Source: Dolomedes plantarius (lineage: Eukaryota; Arthropoda; Arachnida; Araneae; Dolomedidae). Taken from it: DNA of 64,000 nt. The stretch's first letter is position 1. Each line of letters begins with the position of its first letter. Positions 23,640-36,724 of the stretch are shown piece by piece. The stretch spans positions 42,507,893 to 42,571,892 of the forward strand of contig OU015492.1 of assembly GCA_907164885.2 (NCBI GenBank), written 5' to 3'. The notes below the pieces were generated by a model. That model searched no databases and was not told where the DNA came from. It saw nothing but the letters and a program-made list of their open reading frames with translations. The position numbers and the translations under genes are program-made.

Positions 23640-23910
23640 ATATATATAGATTTCCATTATTTCTCATGCATTAAAACGCGCACAACGTCGGCAATAGCGC
23701 CTGGTCAATGCTACCAGTACTCTTGCCAAAATCTCATCACAGGAATTACAGCTTCTTTTCTCCCTCATATAAAACCTCCCCTCACGCAATTAATGGCTTT
23801 GAATTAACATATTCTACAAAGTTAGAATTACCTATATCTAGAGTTCTGATGGGTATTGAGTGTGGTCTTTGGTGCAATTATATTACTTTATAGTCATTGA
23901 CCGTGTTTGT
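23640..23910 (+). repeat. Duplicated AT-rich block, copy 2 (empty site)
   Basis: Second member of the pair described at 22318-22740. At the position where copy 1 carries the SINE, this copy reads CAAAATCTCATCACAGGAAT without interruption. The rest of 22100-24667 is AT-rich with no gene-like frame. Around 23340-23590 is a slightly GC-richer patch, also unassigned. Confidence 0.7.
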
Positions 23911-24671
23911 GTGATATTCCACAATCATTACGACTTTTTACTATTTATTATCAGCAATTTTGAGCATTTGAACACAGATACAAATATAAAATGTGTTGCA
24001 GAAAGGAAAAATAAGTTGCAGAAGAATAGGAGGTAGGTCACTGAAGAACGAGATGGACCGATGTCCTGAAAAGGTAAAGAAACCCTTAATCTTCTTAAAA
24101 GTAAAATTTTTTTTTAATGTTTTACAATAAATCTCTTTTGAAACCTAACTGCTTAAAAGTGTGCCAGATTCTCAAGACTACTTCCAATTTAGTTTTTATC
24201 ATAAGGTACATTATCTTGGAAAAGAGTCTCACTATTGAGATATATATTTTACTTTAACGTTTAAACTAATGCATTCTTGCGTCATACGAAAGATCATACG
24301 TATTTTCTTTGTAAATTATCTTTGAAGTTTCCTTTGTAGTATTTCTATTTCTGGTGCCCTTTATACTACATCATTTACTAATTTTCTGAGAATTGCTTGA
24401 CATGTTGATACAGTACATTTCTGTTAATCCTGAAATATAAAAAGAACCGTATCAAAGTAATGCAAAGTTCTGTTATGACTGTTAGAGTGTGTTTGTGTCG
24501 CCGACATGCTATTACTTAATCAGAAGTCGAGTCCTATAGGGATTTTAGTTTCAGAAGATATTAGAATTGCTATGTGTATACTTGATTTGAAAGGAGAAGG
24601 ATCTGGAAGGGATGTTCCAATTGAAATATTTTAGAGTTTTCCACCGTAATTCGTGAATAAGTTTGAGTTAA

Positions 24672-25083
24672 GGCTGCTATGTACTAACCCTACTGGATTT
24701 GCCACCTCAATGATAACCTATGGAAAAAAATTTTCAAAGGATTACCGACTTGGATTTAAAGATTTAAAAAAAAATTGTACTCCGAAATAGAGAAAGAAAT
24801 TTGACACCTTGAGGCCTTTTTCGTATTTTTTAAAAAATAAAAATGATATTTTAAAATTTAAATTGGGGGGGATGGTATTATGCGTTTTAAATGCTCCTAA
24901 ATTCTTTTAGTGGACGAAATTTATAAAATGAATCCTGTTGTAAAGTGCAGAACAGTTCAGGCTATCTCAAAATACCATTTATATTTGATTATCAGCATTT
25001 ATGTAGCTGTAATTAGTAGACACATTTTCTTCATAAGTTAACATTGAGGTATGCGAATCCAATAGGGTTAGTAAACAACAGCC
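24672..25083. mobile_element. TTAA-flanked MITE (piggyBac-like), copy 1
   Basis: A 412-bp element between TTAA tetranucleotides (24668-24671 and 25084-25087). It has roughly 55-bp inverted termini: left GGCTGCTATGTACTAACCCT, right the complement of GGCTGTTGTTTACTAACCCT, both continuing (A/T)CTGGATT.GC..CCTCAATG.TAAC. No coding capacity. TTAA duplications are characteristic of piggyBac elements, although the terminal bases are not the usual CCC. A second copy is at 63412-63838. Confidence 0.75.
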
Positions 25084-25087
25084 TTAA

Positions 25088-26816
25088 AGGAATTATTACA
25101 TGTTCTTAGATACTTATATCTCATTTAAAAAAATAAGCTATTTGTTTTTGTTAAATTGTTCGTTTTGAATTTTAACTTCATTCACGACAGCAATAAATTC
25201 CCTGTCTCAAAATCTTACAACCGCAGAAAGATTTTTTTAAATAAAAAACACATTTTTAAACTTTATTGCATCAGTATTTTTCATTATCCCTACATTCACT
25301 CCGAATTTCCCAGTCGACTGTTGGCCATTGTAACATTTCATGTTTTGAAACTGTTTCAATAACATAAGTTATCTTATTTGTTCAAATTCTTTTTTTTTTC
25401 TGCCGTGAGAGATGTCTCTGAAGTCGAATTCTTTGTAGTAACTAACACATGCCACCACTCATTGTCACTGAAAATATAACATCCCCCTTTTATGTATATT
25501 AAATGCTTTGTTCACGGAACTGCAATGTGTCTAATTCTTGTTTAGTTAACTGAATGAATGATCTATGTCACGCACAAAGCATAATAAAAGGAGCGGAAGA
25601 AAAATATTTTCCCGCATTACTCTCCACCGTTTTATGTGCCTCACATTCATTCTCATTCGGAGTGTTGAAATCTGGTTGTTTATTACTTTTATTCTCAAGC
25701 TTTCTGAAATATTGTTACGCATTTCTTTCGCTCTCTCTTGATTTTTTTACTGTGTTGTTATACTTAATAATAGGACAGTTAAATGTGGGGATTTTTTTTT
25801 GCAAATTTACTTGGTGTGATTAAATAGAATAATGTCATTAATTATTAGCATAAATATCACACTTTGTTACAAACTTACTAATTCTTTACACATTTAAAGA
25901 TTTTACTGAGATTCTACGATAATATGAAGATTCTTTTATAGGGTTAGACGTGTCTGTAGAAGCGCTGAACGTTATAATTCACCGCGGTGTGCGGTCGAGA
26001 GACGGTCAATAATAAAACTCCTATAACAACTCCACAGGCAAAAAATAAATAAAGATACGAGGAACACTAAGGTGGCGTAAAAAGAAAAGCTGTCTGTGGG
26101 GCCATTGATAGCGATCAAAAGACCTACAAATGTTGCGAGATAGATGGTTACATTATTTTATGGCCCACAATAAAACTTTCAGATAATGGTCAAAGTGGTA
26201 TCATAAACGAAAATTATGGTGGAGAGGTACTTGGTAGACTGTGAACATAAGAAGTGAAATAAGGGACCAATTAGGGCAGGAACTGCTAAGAGAAAGGCAG
26301 CCCACTGTCCAATGGGAGAGAAAGGGGTGGGCCAAAATGGCCCCGGTAAATAGACAAAAGCCCCTCCAAGAAAACAAAACGGGGAGAAGGTCAGCAGGTT
26401 TCGCTTGCTGTTCCCTGGAGCTCGGACGATATAGAGAACTAATTGACCTGTCTCGAGTCTAGTGAAAGTTTCTGGAATCTGTCATGGTGATGCTGAGCAT
26501 GACCTGATGTGGGCACCTGTCAACGAAAACCTTTATCGCTGGATTCTCCAACAGTAGTAAGCGCCTCCCGAAAGATCCTAGAAATAATTGCTTTGACTGA
26601 ATAGTTTGTCTCTGCTTCTGATTCCTCATGATAAGTGATAATATGAAGGGGAAACTTATTCTATTATTAATTTCACTTGAAAAGAATTTTTATATTGTAG
26701 AATAAATGTATGATAAAGGCCAATTCTCTATGTTTCGTTGCTTGTCCCAACACATACACGCATCAATTTATTAAGGTTCTATTACAACCTATAGTGTTTT
26801 ATCCCTTATATTGACA
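25088..26816. other. Spacer, unassigned
   Basis: An 89-codon frame at 25554-25823 is hydrophobic and low-complexity and looks accidental. The stretch 26240-26460 is purine-rich with higher GC and an open frame of 73 codons that matches nothing I know. No element termini were found. Confidence 0.4.
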
Positions 26817-26824
26817 CAATAATT

Positions 26825-27192
26825 CAGTGATTTTCAGACATTGTGCCACGAGATTTTTTTTTATTAATGAAACAAACATTAATGAAACAAAAATCTTTTT
26901 TAGCGATTTCTATTCCTTAGCATAATATTATACTAAATCCCATGGTATTTTTGAAATTGTATCAATATATCCGATTCTAGTGTTTGTTACTTAAATATTT
27001 CAATAAATGAATAAAATCAGCGATAGAGTTAGTATTTGTTTGAACTTAAATTCAACACGTTCCTGAATTATATTCCACTTTAAATTAATATTTAAAAAAT
27101 TGAAAAAAGAACCGAAATTCTAGCGAGGGTGCCACAAGTTTCTAATCTCATTCCCAAGAGTGCCGCAAACATGAAAAGTTTGGGAATCTCTG
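26825..27192 (-). mobile_element. hAT-type MITE related to the 16.8-kb copy
   Basis: Left terminus CAGTGATTTTCAGAC, right terminus the complement of CAGAGATTCCCAAAC. The flanking octamers CAATAATT and TAATAGTT match at 6 of 8 positions. On the minus strand it matches the hAT copy at 16817-19684: TTTGCGGCAC.CTTGGGAATGA.ATTAGAAACTT, AAGTTCAAA.AAATACT, ACCATGGGATTTAG. It is 368 bp, non-coding and older than the 8215 element judging by degraded duplications. Confidence 0.65.
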
Positions 27193-27301
27193 TAATAGTT
27201 ATTTCATGTTATTTATTTGTAAAATTCCGTAACTTTGCAATGGATATCCTGGCATTCAGTAAAAAACAGAGCACACCAGCACCAAGAATAGAAGATAACA
27301 C

Positions 27302-27800
27302 CATCTGTTGGTTTAACGGTGATTCAATTAGAAAATAAAATTGAGGACAGTAAACCTTTTAAATACGATCCAGAATTCGTAACAGGGTTATTAAACTCGA
27401 CAGTTGAGGAAAGAAGAACAACAGAAAAGAATGAGATAAAAGTTAGGGATGCACAATTACCACTAGAAGATAAAAAAATTGAATTTGAAAAATTAAAATT
27501 AGCGCAGCTATAAAAATAATTAGAATTAGAAAAAATTAAAAGTCAGGACGCGCCTAAAGATGAATCTCATCCGAGTAAAGACGTCGATGCAGGTTTGAGA
27601 AATATGGAAAGCTTAATAAGAAGTGTGAAAACTTTAACCATCCCAGCTCCTGGCAAATCGGAAAACTTCAGTTTTTTTTATAACACTGGAGAGAGCATTC
27701 ATTACCAAAAACGTGCCGGAAGAATTCAAATCCGAAATTTGATTAATATTTTGGGGGACAAAGCTACAAACATACACAACTCTGATATGTTCTTAGGGAG
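27302..27800 (+). pseudogene. Ty3/Gypsy gag N-terminal fragment
   Basis: One plus frame carries a charged, coiled-coil-like Gag N-terminus (LEDKKIEFEKLKLAQL), two stops near 27511-27520, then IPAPGKSENFSFFYNTGE, the start of the retrotransposon gag capsid domain. It resembles the gag of the element at 31621-36707 (matching segment IPEKPENFNLFF). The capsid is cut off at about 27785 and passes directly into LTR-like sequence, so it is an internally deleted relic. No zinc knuckle, protease or RT remains. Confidence 0.7.
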
Positions 27801-28014
27801 AACGCCGGAGGTCATTGTAGACTCCGGAGGTGTCTGATCTTCGGAACTTTGATGTTATTTTATTACATTTTTTCATGTAAATATTGTCGTTCGGTATATA
27901 AATTAGTTGTCCTGTGTTAGTCCGGGCTGTGCTCTGTGTTTTAATAAACTATATGCTTAAACAAGCACGTTCTTGATTGGCTTAAAGGACCAGTAACTCG
28001 GCAATCCTCACAGT
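27783..28014 (+). mobile_element. Probable LTR fragment after the gag relic
   Basis: Follows the truncated gag without a gap, contains TATATAAATTAG (27894) and TTTTAATAAAC (27940) spaced like a TATA box and poly(A) signal, and ends in CCTCACA. This fits the 3' LTR of the element whose gag lies upstream. The left boundary (TGATATGTTC) is uncertain and no second LTR copy is in the window. Confidence 0.45.
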
Positions 28015-28019
28015 GAGTT

Positions 28020-29195
28020 CAAGGTATTATAATTTATCCCCTAATTAAAAAAATGTGAATTATTTTTAAACAGAGAAATTTTTATATATTCTAGAAAAAA
28101 TAAATTATTTTTTGCAATTTACGTGCAGCGATATTTTTTTTCTTGGTAATTCTCTAGATTTAAAAATAAACTTGCGTTGAAACTCTCGTGCATGATTTTT
28201 TATGATGTTTACCTAAAGAGAAATCTGCATTTTCTCGACATCCACAGGTGAAGACGTTATTGTAAATGTTTAAAAAGTTAATCAAAGTTAAAATGTGATA
28301 ACGCAACACATTTTTTAGTTGTTATTACTTCAAAATGCCATTATATATTTTGTCCTGTTAAACTATGTAATTAAACTCTTGTATGGAGATCGCTTTCAGA
28401 ATTCAACATAGTTTAATTAAATATCAAATGTACTCAAATGAAAGCCGTTTGTTTCTTTCCTGAGAATAAATTATTAATTTAAACCGGTTGTCAATGACAT
28501 TTAACAAGATAATTAAATTATTAATAAAGCATATATGATACGATAATAGGAGGAATGTACAATTAACGGACAAATTTTATTTAAAACGAAAAATCTTTGA
28601 GGCCTTCGAATTTTAATATATTTAGATATTTATAGTACATATAAATGAAGACGTGGGGTTTCATTTCTTATTGCCTGTGGATAATGAACTGGGAAACTAA
28701 AATTCAATACTCAGGGTTAGGATCGAATATACGAAAATACTCAGACTGTTTGATAATTGTTAGCATGAAAGTCGACATTATTTGCAAAACTTTTCGGGGT
28801 TTTCCTTCCATATTTAGCATGCTGACACATTTCACTTCAGAAACTCTGTAAGACTAAACTGTTGAAGATGAAAACAAAATTCGTAAACTTTAGAAACGAA
28901 ATCTTGTGGATTGTTCAGAATTTTATTTCCTGCATTTGCATAGAAATTACATAACAGTGAATTAAAAAAAATGTATCAAGGTATTAAATTCAGTGCCATA
29001 TTTTCTTTTTTCAGATACCGAATTTACAGATTCGTTAACATAATAAAAAACAGAATTTTTGTTATATCCAAACTAACTCATTACTGTCCATATTGTTTCC
29101 TCATCGGTTCCTCTCCTCTGCAAAAACACTAACCTTATTTTTATGAGCTCACTTGTGTTTACACTTTATGTCAATAAAATTGAATTGCATTCATA
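28020..29195. other. AT-rich spacer, nothing recognised
   Basis: No gene-like frame, element end or RNA structure is evident. Confidence 0.5.
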
Positions 29196-29199
29196 AACA

Positions 29200-29490
<291 letters not shown>

Positions 29491-29704
29491 CTGGCAAAGT
29501 ATAAAATTAACTGGCAAAGTATAACTGGCAAAGCACAGCATTTTGCACTGCAAATACTTTGTTCGTGCTGTGCTGTATGAAAATTGCGGAGTAAGATGTT
29601 GTGTTCAAGCAAGAATCACCGCATGTTGACATGGAACGACGATTTTACTAAGAACTATCTAAAGTGGGAACAATTAAGTTAAAACCAGTGTTTTTCTAAC
29701 AAAA

Positions 29705-30885
29705 CACTAACAAGAAGTTAGTGAGCGATGTGAAAAACGCTATGACGAGTAATGAGATGGCACCCCAGGACTATCAGCTGCTAAATCACTATAAAGTGAT
29801 GGTGGTTGAAAATAAAAGTAATTTGATTTATGCTGTTACAGAAAGCGTAAGTGTAATCAAGTTTTAAGTCACGGATTTTAAGTTATTTAACTGACTTCTT
29901 GAGGCTCATCTGCCCATTGACTAAGGTTGGTGTAACAGAGTGTTGAAAGGACTCATGTACAATATCAATACACGTCATAATTTTGAACTCTACATTCAGC
30001 TTTGTGAACCATGCAAGAAAGAAAACAAAAAGTTGTTAAAAATGGTTGGTAAATCCTATGGTCTTTCTGATTTCAATTCTCGTCGTCAGGTTGATCTCAT
30101 CAAATTCAGACCTAACCTGACAGGGGATATTAATTTATAATGCTGTATCAAGTCCATCAGATTAAGTTTGTAGTTCTCAAGGCTCTGACATCAAAGACAG
30201 AGGAAAAAGTGTCCTACATAATCATTGACTTATTTACCTTGCTTGAAGCACAATCAGTTGTAAAGTCTAACAATGACAGAGAATTTGGGAATCATGGGGT
30301 GTGCAAACTAAACGAACACTAGCTGACTTTGAAGATGGTCCATGACAAGCGGTGCCACTCACAATGCCATGGTAGCGTCAAAAGTGCTAATCAGGACATT
30401 GAAAATATATTTGGTATTCGGATGCAAGTTGAATAAACTGACCAGTGGACTGAGGGAAGGCGTTTCATCCAACTTATTATGAACAGTGCCTTTCATTCTG
30501 GAATTTGGAGACCGTCATACAAAGTTCTCTTTCGCTGTAGAGATAAAGTTGGTCTGACAACGTGTTCATTACCCCAAGATATTTTACAAGACATACAGCT
30601 AGAAAAAAAATAAAAAAAAAAGTTTAAGCAATACAAGACGGAGAAACAGGTCACTGAATTGCACAAGAGAGACTATTGACAATCAGCCTATTGCACAAAA
30701 CATGGGTGAAACTGTAATCTCGTCATACAGGGCAAAAATGAAAATGAACCTGAGAAAAAATTTTCTCCTACATGATTGTGGGGGTGGGGGCACTTTTCGA
30801 ATTCCAATTTCTGAATTGGACAAATTTGACTTCCTCAATCTGTTGCCAGTGGTTATGAGTGTGACAGATGACGATATATACATAC
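29705..30885 (+). pseudogene. KRBA2/SCAND3-like integrase (rve) pseudogene
   Basis: Fragments across several plus frames line up with the integrase-type proteins annotated in animals as KRBA2-like or SCAND3-like. In order: YQLLNHYKVMVVENKSNLIY (29780), an HHCC-like finger remnant LYIQLCEPCKKENKK (about 29990), and FNSRRQVDLIKF opening the rve core (30078). The region of the second acidic residue reads SNNDREF (about 30270). The third motif is SVKSANQDIENIFG, with Lys where Glu is expected. The C-terminal part includes SAFHSGIW and VVMSVTDDDIY (about 30866). Stops and frameshifts are frequent and two catalytic positions are lost. The end runs into a TA repeat at about 30877. Family recognition is from memory of the motif series. 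Confidence 0.7.
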
Positions 30886-30905
30886 ATATATATATATATA
30901 TATAA

Positions 30906-31408
30906 CGAATTCGGAATTAAAGGATGGGCATTACGTCAGGCGGTGCCTCAGGCAATAGTTGATGGCTTTAGTGGTTATTTAATCCTGTCAATACTGTCCA
31001 GATAATGGGAATATTAAATTTAATTTCTCGTCTAGATTATAGACAATACTGGCATTTAGCTAGACATTTATAAAAAAATATAAAGGGTTAAAGAATATTT
31101 ACAACAGCTATATACATTAAGAGATGTGAGGTTGTTCGACTCGACTAGTTCAAGACATTACAGGATACTAAGAGACGCGCGTAGAGAGTCCCTCACCAAG
31201 ACAATGGAAATTTAGTTTGTTTTTGCCACGTGATCATATATCATATATGGTGTCAGATGCACGGCGACAGTTAAGCGCCACAAGTACAGACATGACGGGG
31301 ATAAACACAAACTGAAATCTAAAGTGTGGGCTTGTAGTAACAGTTACGGAAAGGAATAGACATACTAAAAGGAATGGAATTTATGAATGGTGGGGTATTA
31401 TTATTACT
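30906..31408. other. Spacer between integrase relic and Gypsy element
   Basis: No gene or element termini recognised. It ends in a compound CA/TCTA/TA array that leads into the Gypsy LTR. Confidence 0.5.
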
Positions 31409-31903
<495 letters not shown>

Positions 31904-32061
31904 GTAGAGGTTCGGCCGGGATGAACTTTTGAACTTTAAGCCTTCATGTATATTATCGATTTCGATTTTAAACTGGGACTGAATCAGGATCAAGTGGAAA
32001 CAGGTAGGAGAACTTTGATATATATTTAGCTGCTAGCGAAAATATATATGATTGATACACA

Positions 32062-35000
32062 ATGTATCAAAATTCAAGGAAAAGAGATTTAATCAATTTA
32101 TTAACTGAAATTGCGGAAACACCATCTGCCGGGTTGACAGTGGAGCAGTTAAAGAGTAAAATTGAAGGATGTAAAGCGTTTAAAGATGACCTCGAACACG
32201 TTACAGACTTGCTAACGTCCATAATTGAGGACAGGCAATCGAAATCGAAAAAGAAATTAGAGCGAGGGAAGAGGAGTTAGCTCTAGAAAATCAAAAGATA
32301 AAATTTGAGAAAATGAAACACGTCCAATTAGAAAAGATATAATTGGAAAAAGTTAAACTCGCACAATTAGAAAAACAAGTTGAATTAGAAAAAGTAAGGC
32401 GTGAAAGGGCAGATCGACATGAATTCACTGGTTCGAGTAGTGACACAATGTCTAGTTCATGTGACCTAGAAAAATTAATTCATAGCATGCGTACTTAACA
32501 ATTTTTATTCCAGAGAAACCAGAAAACTTCAATTTGTTTTTTCGAATGTTAGAAAAGGCCTTTAAAACTAAAAACGTACCAGAAAATTTTAAAGCGGAAA
32601 TTTTGATCAACCTTTTCAGTGATAAATCGAAAAAATCTTATTTTACATAAGTGAAGATGGTATTAAATGTTACGATACCGTTAAATCGTTAATATGCAAA
32701 GAATTCCAACCCACCGCGCAAGAATGCCTAAGAAACATTCGGAAGGCTAGAAAGGAAATCAGTGAAACACATACGCAATTCGCGTCAAGATTGTCGGTGA
32801 AATTTCAATACTGTTGTAGTTTGCGTGAAGTTAATGATTTTGAAGCGTTGTGTGAACTAATTGTATCCGATAAACTTTTTCAAACTTTGGACAAAGAAGT
32901 TTCATCACACTTGTCAAAGTGGGGGAAAAATGGCTGAAACCAAAAGACCTAGCATAAGAAATTGATATATACTTTGTAAATAGAGGTAGATCTTTCAGTG
33001 AAGTATGTTTTCAGACGCAGGAAAACGATAATAAATTTCAGAAATTTCCCAAAGAGATCAAATACACTCCACCCTCTTATGAGAAACAACTCAATTAAAT
33101 ATAAATATCCGTCTAAAGAATGCTACACGTGCGGAAGTTTTAATCATCTGGCAAAATATTGTACTAATCGAATCAAACCAAACCGAAAGACAATCTATTC
33201 CCTCAAAACAAAATGAAAAAACTGAAAATAAATTGGTAGCTAAAGTTAAATTAACCTCTTCACAGTCCCTTGATCGTGTGAATGTTAACATATATGGAAA
33301 CGTAATTAAAGCATTAATTGATTCAGGAAGAGAAATATGTATTTTAAATCCGAAATACATCCCAAACGTCTCAATTAAGTGTGACGGGGAAATCGAACTA
33401 ATTTCAGACTTTGGAGAAAAAATAACTACTGATACCGCGACAATTTCTGTCTGGTTGGAAGATTCGAAAAGATCCTCTAACGTACAGCAAATTATACGTA
33501 CAGTATATTACACGTACCATTTATTATTCTTCCTAAAATTTTACGTGCATTGAAAGAAACACCGAATAAACATCCGGTGTCTGTCGAACAAAGTGATGCC
33601 TCAATGATTCATACTTCTGAGCGAGACCGAGAGCAAACGGAATTAAGCGATAAGCATAGTTTAGTACCGTGTTTTGAAAACGAAAGCGAAAAAGGATTTG
33701 AATCTTTTTTAGTTAATTTTTCGCTGACTGAGGACTGTCCTTATGATTTGAGCCATATTTCGAACACGTAGATAAAAGATGAATTAAATAAGTTAATTTC
33801 CTATTACAACCCGATTAAAACAGAGACAACAAATTTAAAAATGAAAATAATTTTAACGGACGAGGAACCAATTTCAATTCGTAATCGACGTCTACCGCTA
33901 ATAGAAAAAATAGAAGTTAAAAGCCAAATCAAATACTGGTTGAAACAGCGTATTATAAAGGGAAGCATATGAAATTATTCTTCACCATTTATAATTTATA
34001 GAAAGAAAGATGGGACAATGCGCCTATGGGTTGACTATCGTCAATTAAACCAAAAAGTGATTAAGGATAAATACCCTCTGCCAAATTTAGAAGAGGTTAT
34101 AGATAAATTAGAGAAGGGTACGTTTTTCACTAATCTTGACCTTAAAATGCCTTTTTTCATGTCGACATCAATAAAAATAGTCCAAAATACACGTCGTTTG
34201 TTACAATAAGAAATTTTGAAAGTCCCTTTTGGGTTAGCTAACAGTCCCACGGATTTCCAGAGATACATAAATCCTATTTTTAGAAATTTGTTAAGGGATG
34301 GTATTTTGATTATATACTTAGACGATATTATTATTCCCTCTGAGGATGAAAATGAAGGTTTAGAAAAGTTAGTTACGGGTTCAAATACAGCCGCTAAATA
34401 CATTCTTGAGCTTAATTTAAAGAAATGCAAGTTTATGAAAAGAAAGATTGAATTCTTAGGACATATTATTGAACAGGGTACCATTCGACCCTCTAAAGAA
34501 AAAACTGTAGCCGTCCAGAATTTCCCTGAACCTAGGAATATTAAAGAAGTTCAAAGTTTTCTCGGACTAACCGGATTTTTTAGAAAATTGATTCCACATT
34601 ATGCTACGATAGCGAAACCTTTAAGTGAATTGCTGCGTGCCTCAACATCTTTATGTTTAAAGATGAGCAAAAATAAGCCTTTTGGAAACTCAAGAAACTT
34701 TTATGTAACGAACCCATTTTACAGCTATTTAAACCGGGGAGAGACATAGAAATCCATACGGATGCCTCTAAGCTAGGATTTGGGGCAATTTTGCTACAAA
34801 AGGACGATGATGATAATTATCACCCGATTCATTATATGTGTCGCAAAACCCCATTACAAGAGGAGAAGCTGTGTAGTTACGAGTTAGAAGTACTGCCGTT
34901 GTAGAGGCTCTTAAAATTTCAGACACTACTTGTTAGGTATAAAATTCAAAATTTATACTGATTATCCAAATTTCGTGGAAACTATGAATAAGAAATAAAC

Positions 35001-36318
35001 AGCACCTAAAGTGGCGCGATGGTCTCTTTTCCTACAACAATACGATTACGAAATGAAACACAGCCTTGGTGAACGTATGAGACTTGTCGATGCACTTAGC
35101 CGACATCCAGTTATGAGTGTCACATGAGATGGTATAACACATAAAATAATTAAGTCCCAAGAAGATGACGAGTATATAGAAACCATTAAAAATTATTGGA
35201 AGATGGTAAAACAATGGATTATATTTTGAAAAACAATGTGCTATGCAAAATTGTAAACGACTCGGAAGTCCTGATAGTACCGCAAATGATGCAGGCCGAG
35301 GTTGTTAGGAACAATCATCAGTTAGGACATTTTGGTGTGGCCAAAACTGAGGATGTAGTTAAACGAAATTTTTATTTTCCCAACATTGAAAAATGTGTTG
35401 AAAATGTCATAAATAACTGTGTCAAATGTATCTTAGTAAATAAGAAAGCAGGAAAATCAGAAGGTTTGTTAAATCCGATACCTAAAGAAGACGTGCATTT
35501 GTCGACTTACCATGTTGATTTTATTAGTCCTCTTCCGACCACAAACAAAAATTATAATCATATCTTTAGCGTGATAGATGCTTTCATAAAGTTTGAGTGG
35601 TTATATCCGGTAAATACTGTATCCGCAAAGGATGCCATAGCGAAGTTAAAACAACAGCAAGCAATATTCGGAAATCCTCAACGTATTATCTCTGATCGTG
35701 GTGGAGCATGTAATTCTAAGGAATTTCAAGACTATTGTGAGTACAAAAATATTGAACACATCTAAGCTACCATGGGAGTTCCACAAGGAAACGGACAGGT
35801 AGTGCGATTACATACACCGTTGATCCCAATCCTATCCAAATTATCTTTAGACAATCCAACCAAGTGGCACAAACATGTGGACATATTGCAAAGAACGATC
35901 AATTCACCAATATCAAGAAGCACCAGAAAGACACCATTCGAATTGTTAACAGGAGTCAAGATGAGAAGTAGAGAGGAATCCAGAATTTTAGAAATCTTGA
36001 AAAAAGAAAGAATCCACTTTATGATAAATAACCTTAAAGAGATCCGCGAAGAAAAATATTTCGAAGATACAGGGAGAATTCCGAAGAGAATTTGACAAGA
36101 ATAGGAAATAATCCTATGCCTATAAAGATGGAGACCTTGTGGCTATCCAACGTACTCAATTTGGTAGTGGAATGAAGCTAAGGCCGAAGTTTCTCGGACC
36201 CTACGAAGTGATTCGTGTAAAGCCCAAGAACAGATACGAAGTTAAGAAATTTGGAGAACATGAAGGTCCAAACCTGTCCAACACTTCGGTTGATCTGTTA
36301 AAACCTTGGACTAACTAA
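32062..36318 (+). pseudogene. Gypsy gag-pol, multiply broken
   Basis: Gag starts at ATG 32062 with a coiled-coil N-terminus. Capsid fragments follow (about 32510-32930) and a CCHC knuckle CYTCGSFNHLAKYC (33121). Protease shows ALIDSGREICILN, with DSG in place of DTG. RT fragments share one frame: LWVDYRQLNQKVIKDKYPLP (34021), the YLDD box (about 34318) and LGLTGFFRK. RNase H starts at IHTDASKLGFG (34751). Integrase has an HHCC region ending NNCVKCILVNKKAG, the core with VIDAFIKFEWLYPV and IISDRGG, and a GPY-type tail (KLRPKFLGPYEV) to stop 36318. At the third acidic position the sequence reads GNGQVVRLH, so Glu is lost. Many stops and shifts separate these pieces. Confidence 0.9.
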
Positions 36319-36425
36319 CCTGTCCACACACTTCTTTGTAAATACTCTCTCTTTTCCCCCTGTGTTTTATTCTTTTTTTTATTTGTTCCCGTGCAGTGAG
36401 AACACTGCAGATCAGATGGCCGAGC

Positions 36426-36707
36426 TGTCGGCTGAGAAATCCACCAGAGGGCGCGGTAACCAATGCCAGAGATTAAGTCCACGCACATGGAGGATTCAGC
36501 GAGAGGAAGCTGGCGTATGAGAACGCTGCGGGCCGCGTACAGGACAACATCATAGAGTTTACGTGATTATATTCTGCTATATTCTGTTTTATTGTGTTGT
36601 ACCGACATTTCTAATTTTAAATAAATATTCGTCATTAATCGAAATTTTAGTTACTGAAACAACCTAAAGAAATACACCGATGCTTATCTCTACTCCTGAA
36701 TTCTGCA
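36426..36707 (+). repeat. 3' LTR of old Gypsy element
   Basis: 282 bp, TGTCGGCTGAG to TTCTGCA, preceded by CAGATGGCCGAGC where a polypurine tract would be expected. A TATATA repeat (36708-36722) follows. AATAAATATTCG is the probable poly(A) signal. Confidence 0.9.
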
Positions 36708-36724
36708 TATATATATATATATAA

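Noticed and set aside
25554..25823. 89-codon hydrophobic ORF suggestive of a membrane protein
   Set aside because: Hydrophobicity follows from T-rich codons (Phe, Leu, Ser). There is no conserved motif or signal-peptide layout.
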